Assembly: GCA_023413015.1 (NCBI GenBank)
Contig: JAEZQR010000118.1
Coordinates: 1-5,496, forward strand
Direction: 5' to 3'
Length of the DNA: 5,496 bases
From: Pseudomonadota bacterium
GTDB lineage: Bacteria; Pseudomonadota; Alphaproteobacteria; Sphingomonadales; Sphingomonadaceae
Part shown: positions 1 through 5,321 of the stretch, piece by piece
Layout: the number at the start of each line of letters is the position of its first letter
How positions within the stretch are numbered: position 1 is the first letter of the stretch
The notes under the pieces: generated by a model
Seen by the model: the letters and a program-made list of their open reading frames with translations, nothing else
The model's database searches: none
Told to the model about the DNA's origin: nothing
Position numbers and translations under genes: made by a program

Positions 1-574
1 AGGGGCCCGGCGCGATGGCGTTGGCGCGAATCCCCTTTGGTCCCCATTCGACAGCGAGGCTCTGCGTCATCGCCGCGACGCCGGCCTTCGACATGGCGGA
101 TGGGACGGTGAAGGGGCCGCCGACCCAGACCCAGGTGGTGACGATCGACAGGATCGAACCCTTGTGCCCGCCCTCGATCCAGCGCCTGCCGGCCGCGACG
201 GTCGCGTTGAACGTGCCGTGCGCGACGATCGAGGCGATGGCGTTGAACGCGTTCGCCGACAGGTCCTCGGTGCGGCTGATGAAGTTGCCGGCGGCGTTGT
301 TGACGAGGCCGGTGAGCGGTCCGACCTGGAAGATCGAGTCCATCGCCTCGTCGATCGCGTCGGCGTTGCGGATGTCGACCGCCATCGCCTCGCAGCTGCC
401 ACCCGTCGCCTCGCGGAGTTCCGCTGCCGCCTCCTCCAGCACCGGCCCGCGCCGGCCCCAGATCACGACATGCGCGCCCAGGCCCATGAACTTCTGCGCC
501 ATCGACTTGCCGAGACCGGTGCCGCCGCCCGTCACGAGGATCTTGTGGCCCTTTAGCAGATTGTCCTTGAACAT
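1..574 (-). CDS. SDR oxidoreductase, 2,4-dienoyl-CoA reductase-like (partial, C-terminus off left edge)
   Basis: This is the first 191 codons of a short-chain dehydrogenase/reductase; the C-terminus lies beyond the window. Seen: a Rossmann fold start with the TGGGTGLG nucleotide-binding motif at residues 15-22, a WGRR segment after beta-2 (residues 39-42) that suggests NADP(H), VDIRN near residue 67, NNAAGNF at 92-98, and PSAMSKAG at 158-165 followed by VEWG and the APGP loop at 188-191. From memory, the NNAAGNF and PSAxxKAG blocks match mitochondrial 2,4-dienoyl-CoA reductase (DECR), including the Asn (here N97) and Lys (here K163) of its active site. That family reduces 2,4-dienoyl-CoA esters with NADPH during unsaturated fatty-acid beta-oxidation in the cytoplasm. 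Oddity: the usual YxxxK tyrosine is Ser159, and the position of the DECR catalytic tyrosine aligns with Trp148. The ATG at 574-572 is preceded by GGGAGG with a 5-nt gap, a good ribosome site. Fold is certain; substrate is inferred. Confidence 0.93.
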   Translation of the reverse strand, partial: MFKDNLLKGHKILVTGGGTGLGKSMAQKFMGLGAHVVIWGRRGPVLEEAAAELREATGGSCEAMAVDIRNADAIDEAMDSIFQVGPLTGLVNNAAGNFISRTEDLSANAFNAIASIVAHGTFNATVAAGRRWIEGGHKGSILSIVTTWVWVGGPFTVPSAMSKAGVAAMTQSLAVEWGPKGIRANAIAPGP

Positions 575-579
575 GGTCG

Positions 580-585
580 CCTCCC
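580..585 (-). promoter_or_regulatory. Ribosome binding site of the SDR gene
   Basis: Read on the minus strand this is GGGAGG, five bases before the ATG at 574-572. It is the strongest Shine-Dalgarno sequence in the window and fixes the SDR start. Confidence 0.75.
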
Positions 586-616
586 TGTCCGTGCCAGCTC
601 ATGCTAAGCCGCCACG

Positions 617-844
617 ATGGGAAACCAACCTGTCATTCATGTCGATGCGCGGGGCCTGCGCTGCCCGCTTCCCGTGCTGCGCCTGCGCAAGTTCGCCGAA
701 GGTCATGCGGGGGGAATCGAGCTGCTGACCGACGATCCGGCGGCCGAGGCGGACGTGCCCGCCTTCATCCGCGAGCGCGGCTGGGCCCTGGAAAGCCGCG
801 AGACGGTCGAGGGCGCGACGCGCTGGCGATTACGGATTGGCTAA
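617..844 (+). CDS. TusA/SirA-family sulfur carrier protein
   Basis: A 75-residue protein of usual TusA length (about 75-80). The family signature is visible near the N-terminus: an acidic-aromatic-free strand VIHVDARGLRCPLPVLRLRK (residues 6-25) containing the CPxP motif with Cys16, which in TusA carries a persulfide. The rest fits the two-layer alpha/beta fold: a helix after the cysteine, ELLTDDPAAEADVPAF with the acidic patch, then GWALESRETVEGATRWRLRIG as closing strands. Family members relay sulfur in the cytoplasm from cysteine desulfurase to tRNA 2-thiouridine synthesis, molybdenum cofactor or other acceptors; which applies here cannot be told. The ATG at 617 has no clear Shine-Dalgarno sequence. 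The gene is divergent from the SDR with 42 bp between start codons. No tusBCDE neighbours are seen, so it looks like one of the stand-alone TusA homologues. I leave the symbol empty because several paralogue types share this signature. Confidence 0.9.
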   Translation: MGNQPVIHVDARGLRCPLPVLRLRKFAEGHAGGIELLTDDPAAEADVPAFIRERGWALESRETVEGATRWRLRIG

Positions 845-923
845 CGGTCTCTTCACTACCCGCTGCAACGGTCCCTTTACCACCGCCCGCGCATGTTGTG
901 GCGCCAGAGAGCGGTGCAAGCTG

Positions 924-929
924 AAGGGG
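924..929 (+). promoter_or_regulatory. Ribosome binding site deciding the GTG start of the HPt gene
   Basis: AAGGGG lies ten bases before the GTG at 940. An in-frame TGA at 922-924 excludes any upstream start, so the GTG is the first possible one. Confidence 0.5.
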
Positions 930-939
930 CAGAGCTGGC

Positions 940-1395
940 GTGGCCGACAAGCCGTTGATCGATCAGGCGGTGCTGGAGAAGTCGCGTGCGACGCTCGGCG
1001 CCGACTTCATCCGCATCGTCGGTTACTTCCTCGAGGACGGCGAGAAGTCGGTGGCGCAGATCGAGGCTGCCTTTCACGACCGTTCCGCCGTCGACATCGT
1101 GCGGCCCGCTCATACGCTCAAGGGGGAGGCGAACCAAATCGGCGCCGTCGCGGTTGGTGAGCTCGCCGGTCTTATCGAGGCTGGCGCGCGGCGCGCGGTT
1201 GAGGTTCAGGACGACCCGTCCGAGTTGCTGGTGCCCATCGCTAGGTTGCGCCCGCTCTGGGTGGAGACGGCGGCGCTGCTTGACCGCGAGACCAATCCGC
1301 TCGTCCAACGCGCCCCGAAGCTTGGTATTGTCGCACCGTCGCCCGGCGGCTTCGGTCGCGCGCCTTCAACGAACCAGCGCTTCGGCCGGATCTAG
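940..1395 (+). CDS. HPt-domain histidine phosphotransfer protein
   Basis: A 151-residue protein whose first roughly 115 residues form a histidine phosphotransfer (HPt) helical bundle. Seen: helix A/B with LGADFIRIVGYFLEDGEK (19-36), then the phospho-acceptor helix AHTLKGEANQIGA (57-69), where His58 is the expected phosphorylated residue and Lys61/Gly62 the conserved followers. HPt proteins shuttle phosphate between hybrid kinases and response regulators in the cytoplasm. No catalytic kinase or receiver domain is attached, so this is a stand-alone HPt. The motif has GEANQIG where many HPt proteins have GSSANLG. The last 30 residues (about 120-151) are a Pro/Gly-rich tail holding two FGR triplets (138-140 and 148-150) and are not part of the bundle. 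Start is GTG at 940 with AAGGGG upstream and an in-frame stop just before. It lies 95 bp after the TusA gene and 42 bp before the VanZ-like gene. The partner is unknown; a receiver domain exists at the right edge but is not adjacent. Confidence 0.88.
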   Translation: MADKPLIDQAVLEKSRATLGADFIRIVGYFLEDGEKSVAQIEAAFHDRSAVDIVRPAHTLKGEANQIGAVAVGELAGLIEAGARRAVEVQDDPSELLVPIARLRPLWVETAALLDRETNPLVQRAPKLGIVAPSPGGFGRAPSTNQRFGRI

Positions 1396-1423
1396 ACACC
1401 GCCCGTTGTTGCAGACCGGTCCG

Positions 1424-1438
1424 TCAGCTCCTAGCTGA
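1424..1438 (+). promoter_or_regulatory. Inverted repeat over the VanZ-like gene start
   Basis: TCAGCT-cct-AGCTGA is a perfect 6-bp inverted repeat with a 3-nt loop. Its last base is the A of the proposed ATG, and it occupies the place where a ribosome site should be. In mRNA it could form a small hairpin that hides the start. The repeat is seen; any regulatory role is inference. Confidence 0.35.
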
Positions 1439-1788
1439 TGGCGATGCTCAAGCTCGCCCGCCCCGCTTTCTGGGCCGCGCTCGTCGGTGCCTATGTGCTG
1501 GCCGTGCTGCCGCAGCCGCCCGACATCGGCGCCGCTTCCGACAAGCTCAACCACATGTTCGCCTTCTTCACGCTCGCGGTGCTGGTCTCGGCCGCTTGGC
1601 CGCGGCTCGCGCCGATGCGCGCGCTTATCTGGCTGGCGACCTTCGGCGCCCTCATCGAGATTACGCAGCTGATCCCGGCGCTCGGCCGCGATGCCGAGTT
1701 CCTCGATTTCGCGGCCGACGTGGTGGCCGCGTCCCTCGGTCTTGCGGTGGCGACACCGTTGCGGCGCTGGTCGGCCAGCCTCGCCTGA
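1438..1788 (+). CDS. VanZ-like family integral membrane protein
   Basis: A 116-residue, strongly hydrophobic protein with about four membrane segments: residues 9-25, 39-54, 61-80 and 92-108. The pattern fits the VanZ-like family: after the first helix comes DKLNHMFAFF (35-44) with a conserved Asp-Lys and His at the start of helix 2, then IEITQ (73-77) at the end of helix 3, and R84 followed by FLDFAADVVAASLG (88-101) leading helix 4. VanZ-like proteins sit in the cytoplasmic membrane. VanZ itself gives low-level teicoplanin resistance, but the biochemical role of most family members is unknown, so no function is claimed. The ATG at 1438 lacks a Shine-Dalgarno sequence and lies on a small inverted repeat; ATG at 1444 is an in-frame alternative. 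It follows the HPt gene by 42 bp on the same strand and may share its transcript. It converges with the TagF-like gene, 15 bp separating the two stop codons. Confidence 0.85.
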   Translation: MAMLKLARPAFWAALVGAYVLAVLPQPPDIGAASDKLNHMFAFFTLAVLVSAAWPRLAPMRALIWLATFGALIEITQLIPALGRDAEFLDFAADVVAASLGLAVATPLRRWSASLA

Positions 1789-1802
1789 TCGGCGGCTGGC
1801 CG
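1772..1802. terminator. Candidate bidirectional terminator hairpin between convergent genes
   Basis: CGGCCAGCC (1772-1780) pairs perfectly with GGCTGGCCG (1794-1802). GCC (1783-1785) and GGC (1791-1793) extend the stem inward across a 2-nt bulge to a 5-base loop holding the VanZ stop codon. The hairpin overlaps the VanZ 3' end and abuts the TagF-like stop at 1804-1806. There is no T-run on either side, so it is not a classical intrinsic terminator, but its position between convergent genes and its stability fit a shared end. Confidence 0.5.
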
Positions 1803-1803
1803 G

Positions 1804-3012
1804 TTATGCCGCATACAGGTGTTCCGCCTCGACCGGCAGGCGGCCCTCGGTGAGGAAGGCGGCGATCAGCCGTGCCCCGAGGATCGGTGCCGGCTCGCCG
1901 AGGGTCGGGAAAGCAGCTTCGAATGCGGCGCACTGCAGCGGCTCGTAGTCCGGCTGCCATTCGGCCCGGCTGGCGAGCGCCTCGGCCATGCCGTCGACGT
2001 CCACCACCACGCGTCCGAGCTGCCAGTTGACGAAGTCTGGATCGTCGCGCCACGGGAGCCGCCTAGGGTTGAGGAAAATACAGGGGCGGGGCTTCACAAG
2101 GAACTCGAGGACCTGACTGCTGATGTCGCCGAGGTACACGTCGGCGGCCAGCGTGTACGTCATGTCCACGCTGGCGGAGCTGCCGAGATCGACCCGGATG
2201 TGCTCGAGCGCGTCGTAACGGCGGAACATCTGGCGGTGGCGCTCGGGCGGATCGAACAGCCGCACGTGCGGTGCGAAGATCAAATTGTAGTCGCGCTGCC
2301 GCGCGAAATGATCGAGCAGGGCCCAGCCCAGCTCGGTCCACGAGGTCGTACCGGCGCGATGGTGTGGATTGTACAGCACGGTCGGGTGATCGTTCGCGAA
2401 CAGCTTCGGCGGGGCAGCGGACATCCGGTGGACCAAGTCGAGCTTGGGATAGCCGTAGACCGCGGCGCATTGCGTGTTGCCGGCAGCCATGACGTCAGTC
2501 AGGCGCCGGACGTTCGGGAGCAGTAGCAGGTCGAATTGGCCCAATCGCGGGTCGTCCGGCCGGTCCGCGCCACCGCCGCCGTGCGCCGTATGGATGTATA
2601 GGGGCCGGCGCACCCCGAATTTCTTCAGCAGCAGCGTCGTTCGCTCGGGGACCACCAGCGCGTCGAACGATTCGAACAGCTGGCGGCTGGCCCAGAGTAT
2701 CGCGACCTTCATGGCACCGATCCGTCGCCGCACGGCCGCCGGCAGCCACGGTGACCGCAGCTTTGCGAAGCCCAGCCGATGGCGCGGATAATGGTCCGCC
2801 AGCCGTCGACAATAGGCGAGCTGCGCTTCGTCACGCGCAAACACCGTCACCGCGAAGTCAGGGCGAATGCGCGACAGCTCGCAGGCGATGGGCAGGCCGT
2901 GCAGAATCTGATGATCCTGGGCGTTGAAGACGAAGGCGACCCGTATAGGGCTCCGCATCCCACTGACGATCCGCATGGGGGTGAAGCGCATGCGGGTGCG
3001 ACAGGTTTCCAT
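1804..3012 (-). CDS. CDP-glycerol glycerophosphotransferase (TagF/TagB)-family protein
   Basis: A protein of 402 residues from the proposed start, resembling the GT-B-fold C-terminal part of TagF/TagB enzymes. Seen, in order: VAFVFNAQDHQ (25-35) opening the N-terminal Rossmann half; HTAHGGGG (141-148), a His/Gly loop like the one before the acceptor site; VYGYPKLD (185-192), matching the G-x-P-K/R-x-D turn; VLYNPHHR (212-219), in place of the Gram-positive APTWR strand; FAPHVR (246-251), like the HPxxR motif with an essential His; and AADVYLGDISSQVLEFL (289-305), equivalent to the TDYSSVxFD nucleotide-binding motif, then FLNPRR. Known members transfer glycerol-phosphate or ribitol-phosphate from CDP donors onto glycolipids at the inner face of the membrane. 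The exact substrate here is unknown. Start: an ATG at 3012 has AAGG four bases before it; ATG at 2958 (384 residues) would begin just before the first strand and is equally credible. A longer frame to 3153 would overlap the divergent flippase and looks spurious. Confidence 0.85.
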   Translation of the reverse strand: METCRTRMRFTPMRIVSGMRSPIRVAFVFNAQDHQILHGLPIACELSRIRPDFAVTVFARDEAQLAYCRRLADHYPRHRLGFAKLRSPWLPAAVRRRIGAMKVAILWASRQLFESFDALVVPERTTLLLKKFGVRRPLYIHTAHGGGGADRPDDPRLGQFDLLLLPNVRRLTDVMAAGNTQCAAVYGYPKLDLVHRMSAAPPKLFANDHPTVLYNPHHRAGTTSWTELGWALLDHFARQRDYNLIFAPHVRLFDPPERHRQMFRRYDALEHIRVDLGSSASVDMTYTLAADVYLGDISSQVLEFLVKPRPCIFLNPRRLPWRDDPDFVNWQLGRVVVDVDGMAEALASRAEWQPDYEPLQCAAFEAAFPTLGEPAPILGARLIAAFLTEGRLPVEAEHLYAA

Positions 3013-3035
3013 GTCGCCTTGACGTGGCTTGGCTG

Positions 3036-3050
3036 CGCGGGGCATCCGCG
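3036..3050. repeat. Small inverted repeat in the divergent TagF-like/flippase promoter region
   Basis: CGCGG-ggcat-CCGCG is a 5-bp inverted repeat with a 5-nt loop between the two divergent starts. It could be an operator or chance in GC-rich DNA. No convincing -10/-35 pair accompanies it. Confidence 0.2.
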
Positions 3051-3062
3051 GGTCGGCAACAT

Positions 3063-3066
3063 AAGG
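3063..3066 (+). promoter_or_regulatory. Ribosome binding site deciding the TTG start of the flippase gene
   Basis: AAGG lies seven bases before TTG at 3074. An in-frame TAA at 3062-3064 rules out an upstream start, and no ATG or GTG occurs before the first membrane helix. Confidence 0.5.
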
Positions 3067-3073
3067 CGTCACC

Positions 3074-4387
3074 TTGTTGAAGGCACGAAGCACGACCGAG
3101 CTAGGCCCGATCGGCCGCGCGCTCCGCAACGCCGGCTGGCTGCTCGGCGGCAAGGGCGTCGGTGGGCTGTTCAGCCTTGTCTACCTCGCGCTCGCCGCGC
3201 GCAGCCTGGGCGTCGCTGCCTTCGGCGTTTTCGCGCTGATCCTTACCTATGGCCAAGCCGCTGCCAACATCGTCCAGTTCCAGTCGTGGCAGACCTTCGT
3301 GCGCTACGGTGCCGCGCATCTGGCCGGCGACCGGCCGCATGCACTGCGCCGCCTCGTCGCCTTCACCGTGCTGCTCGATCTCGGCGCCGCCAGCGTCGGC
3401 GCGCTGATCGCCGCGGCCGGCACCTGGGTGGCGGCACCGCTGTTCGGCTGGTCGGGCGAGGAACAGCACCTGGCCGCGCTGTTCAGCCTGTCGCTGGTCT
3501 TCGGGCTGCGCGGCACGCCTACCGGGGTCCTGCGCCTCTACGACCGCTTCGACCTCGCCGCCTACAGCGAGACGGTGCTGCCGGCGATGCGGCTCGTCGG
3601 AGCCGGCATCGCCTTTGCCACGGGCCCGACGATCGGCGGCTTCCTTCTGGCCTGGGCGGTCGCCGAGCTGGTGACGACGGTCGCGATGTGGACGACCGCT
3701 GCGCGCGAACTCGGTCGCCATGACATCCGCCAACTGCACCGCTCGCGTCCGGCCGGCGTAGTGGCGGAGAATCCCGGCCTGTGGCGCTTCGCCTGGTCCA
3801 CCAACCTCACCGCCTCGATCAACCTCGTCTGGCAGCAGCTGCCGACACTGGCGGTCGGCTGGATCGCCGGCCCGGCGACCGCAGGCGGCTATCGCATCGC
3901 AGTGCAGCTGACTTCCGCGCTCAACAAGCCCGCGCTGTCGCTTACCCGTTCGATCTACCCCGAATTCGCCAAGCTCGCGGTCGACGGCGGCCCTGCCGCC
4001 CTGGCACCGATGATGCGCCGCGCTGCGCGCATGTCGGCGGTGGTGGGGCTGGGCGTCGTCCTGTTGATCGCGATCGCGGGCGAGTTCGCGCTGACGCTCG
4101 TCGGCGGCGGCAACTACGGCTTTGCCTATCCCTTCCTCGTGCTGCTCTCGATCGCCGCGGCGATCGACCTCAGCGGCTTCAGCCTCGAGCCGGCGCTCGT
4201 CGCGATCGGTCGGCCGGGGCGCATCCTGTTCGTGCGGGCTATTGCAGGGGCGATCTACGCGGCGCTCCTCGTCGGACTGGTGGTCCGGTTCGGGGCCATC
4301 GGCGCTCCTGTCGCGGCGATCTGCGCCTCGATGCTCGTCCTCACCCTCATGCTGACCCAGTGGCGGCGGGCGGCGCACGGCCGCTGA
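3074..4387 (+). CDS. Polysaccharide/oligosaccharide flippase, MOP superfamily (Wzx-like)
   Basis: A 437-residue, very hydrophobic protein with about 11-12 predicted membrane segments, for example near 22-42, 45-65, 94-122, 166-185, 187-208, 320-345, 350-372, 386-406 and 408-428. Family features: GWLLGGKGVGGLFSLVYLALAA near the N-terminus (21-42), typical of the first helix of polysaccharide exporters; SWQTFVRYGA (71-80) after helix 2; GLRGTPTGVLRLYDRFDLAA (144-163) with a positively charged loop; and the half-repeat restart at WRFAWSTNLTASIN (227-240). Length fits Wzx/RfbX-like proteins (about 400-480). Members move lipid-linked glycan units or related envelope lipids from the inner to the outer leaflet of the cytoplasmic membrane. 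The start must be TTG at 3074 (or the next TTG at 3077). It is divergent from the TagF-like gene with 61 bp between starts, so a shared control region and a shared surface-glycan pathway are likely but not shown. The substrate cannot be read from sequence. Confidence 0.92.
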   Translation: MLKARSTTELGPIGRALRNAGWLLGGKGVGGLFSLVYLALAARSLGVAAFGVFALILTYGQAAANIVQFQSWQTFVRYGAAHLAGDRPHALRRLVAFTVLLDLGAASVGALIAAAGTWVAAPLFGWSGEEQHLAALFSLSLVFGLRGTPTGVLRLYDRFDLAAYSETVLPAMRLVGAGIAFATGPTIGGFLLAWAVAELVTTVAMWTTAARELGRHDIRQLHRSRPAGVVAENPGLWRFAWSTNLTASINLVWQQLPTLAVGWIAGPATAGGYRIAVQLTSALNKPALSLTRSIYPEFAKLAVDGGPAALAPMMRRAARMSAVVGLGVVLLIAIAGEFALTLVGGGNYGFAYPFLVLLSIAAAIDLSGFSLEPALVAIGRPGRILFVRAIAGAIYAALLVGLVVRFGAIGAPVAAICASMLVLTLMLTQWRRAAHGR

Positions 4388-4392
4388 TTCCA

Positions 4393-4439
4393 CGGACCCG
4401 CGATGCGCCACGCCGCGTTGGATAGGGCGTGATGGTCCG
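4393..4439 (+). other. Nested inverted repeats between the flippase and the MpaB-like gene
   Basis: An outer pair CGGACC (4393-4398) / GGTCCG (4434-4439) encloses an inner pair CACGCC (4409-4414) / GGCGTG (4426-4431) with an 11-nt loop. Together they could fold the 64-bp spacer into one two-part hairpin. No T-run follows, so it may weaken read-through from the flippase, act in the leader of the next gene, or be a chance pairing in GC-rich DNA. Confidence 0.3.
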
Positions 4440-4451
4440 AGCCTCGCACTG

Positions 4452-5321
4452 ATGTCCAAGCAGGTCGCCACCCCGCTGTCGCCGCTGGGCGTGCTCGCCC
4501 GGCCGATCCGGCGCGCGATCGCGAGCGAGGTGGTCGCGCTGTTCAATGACCGTGCGAAGGGGGAGAGGCCGGTCGTCCGCCGCCCCGACGGGCTGTTCGG
4601 CCCACAGTCGGTAGCGTGGCGCGTGCACGGCGACGTCACCTCGATGTTGGTCGGCGGCGTCGCAAGCCTGCTGCTCCAGATGCTTCATCCCAAGGTGCTC
4701 GCCGGCGTCTGGGATCATTCCAACTTCCGCGTCGACATGCACGGGCGCCTGCGGCGTACCGCGCGCTTCATCTCGCTGACCACCTACGGCAGCCGCGAGG
4801 AGGCCGAAGCCGTGATCGCGCGCGTGCGTCGCATTCATGACCATGTCACCGGCACGCTGCCCGACGGCACGCCCTATGCCGCCAACGACCCGCACCTCCT
4901 CGCCTGGGTTCATGTCACCGAGACGACGAGCTTCCTGTCGGCCCGGCTGCGCTATGCCGAGCCGCGGATGCCAGCCACCGATCAGGACCGCTACTTCGTC
5001 GAGATGGCGCGCATCGGCGAGGCGCTCGGCGCCGATCCCGTACCGCGCAGCCTCGGCGAGGCGCATGAGCTGATTGCCGCGATCCGCCCCGAGCTGCGAT
5101 GCAGCACCCGCACCCGCGAAGTCGCGCGCCTGCTGCTCAGCCAGCGCGCCCCGACCCCGGCGGCCGAGCCGTTCCAGGCGCTGACCCTGCGGGCCGGCGT
5201 CGACTTGCTGCCCGACTGGGCGCGGCGTCTCCATGGCTTGCCGTCGCCCGTGCTCGCGCGGCCGTTGGTTCGGGCCAGCACGCTCGGTGTCGCGCGAACG
5301 CTGCGCTGGGCGTTCGGCTAG
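4452..5321 (+). CDS. Oxygenase MpaB family protein (DUF2236, Lcp/rubber-oxygenase-like fold)
   Basis: A 289-residue soluble, mostly helical protein of the DUF2236 family (ER-bound oxygenase MpaB / rubber oxygenase Lcp catalytic domain). Seen: SVAWRVHGD (53-61), LLLQMLHPKVLAGVWDHS (73-90), then R99-L-R-R-T103 before FISLTTYGS, RRIHDHVTG (126-134), NDPHLLAWVHVTETTSF (145-161), and a C-terminal helical part ending in LRWAFG. In Lcp, an Arg and Thr four residues apart and a His about 30 residues later are important, the His binding haem b; R99, T103 and H129 or H131 are the plausible equivalents here. Known members are haem oxygenases, but most bacterial homologues have no assigned substrate, and none is assigned here. 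No signal peptide is seen, so it is probably cytoplasmic. The ATG at 4452 has no strong Shine-Dalgarno sequence. It lies 64 bp after the flippase on the same strand and overlaps the stop of the convergent receiver gene by 4 bp. Confidence 0.87.
   Translation: MSKQVATPLSPLGVLARPIRRAIASEVVALFNDRAKGERPVVRRPDGLFGPQSVAWRVHGDVTSMLVGGVASLLLQMLHPKVLAGVWDHSNFRVDMHGRLRRTARFISLTTYGSREEAEAVIARVRRIHDHVTGTLPDGTPYAANDPHLLAWVHVTETTSFLSARLRYAEPRMPATDQDRYFVEMARIGEALGADPVPRSLGEAHELIAAIRPELRCSTRTREVARLLLSQRAPTPAAEPFQALTLRAGVDLLPDWARRLHGLPSPVLARPLVRASTLGVARTLRWAFG

Noticed and set aside
591..596. TGGCAC on the minus strand, resembling the -24 half of a sigma-54 promoter
   Set aside because: The -12 GC element is absent at the needed spacing; what follows is the SDR ribosome site.
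15..728. A 237-codon open frame on the plus strand
   Set aside because: It is antisense to the SDR, whose motifs are clear, and overlaps the tusA gene. The translation has no family motif.
845..939. The 95-bp spacer between tusA and the HPt gene as a site of a small RNA or terminator
   Set aside because: Apart from the ribosome site and a short TGGCGCCA palindrome (899-906) I see no stable hairpin, T-run or promoter pair.
1819..2526. A 235-codon open frame on the plus strand
   Set aside because: It lies wholly antisense to the TagF-like gene, whose motifs run through the whole region.
3019..3024. TTGACG on the plus strand as a -35 box for the flippase
   Set aside because: The -10 position 17 bases later is GC-rich (GCATCC) and does not resemble TATAAT, so I do not call a promoter.
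3101..4639. A 512-codon open frame on the minus strand
   Set aside because: It is antisense to the flippase and runs into the MpaB-like gene. Its translation is rich in Arg, Gln, Asp and Gly with no recognisable domain, as expected for the shadow of a GC-rich gene.
4347..5234. A 295-codon open frame on the minus strand
   Set aside because: It is antisense to the MpaB-like gene and to the flippase end, with low-complexity Gly/Ala/Arg/Gln content and no domain.
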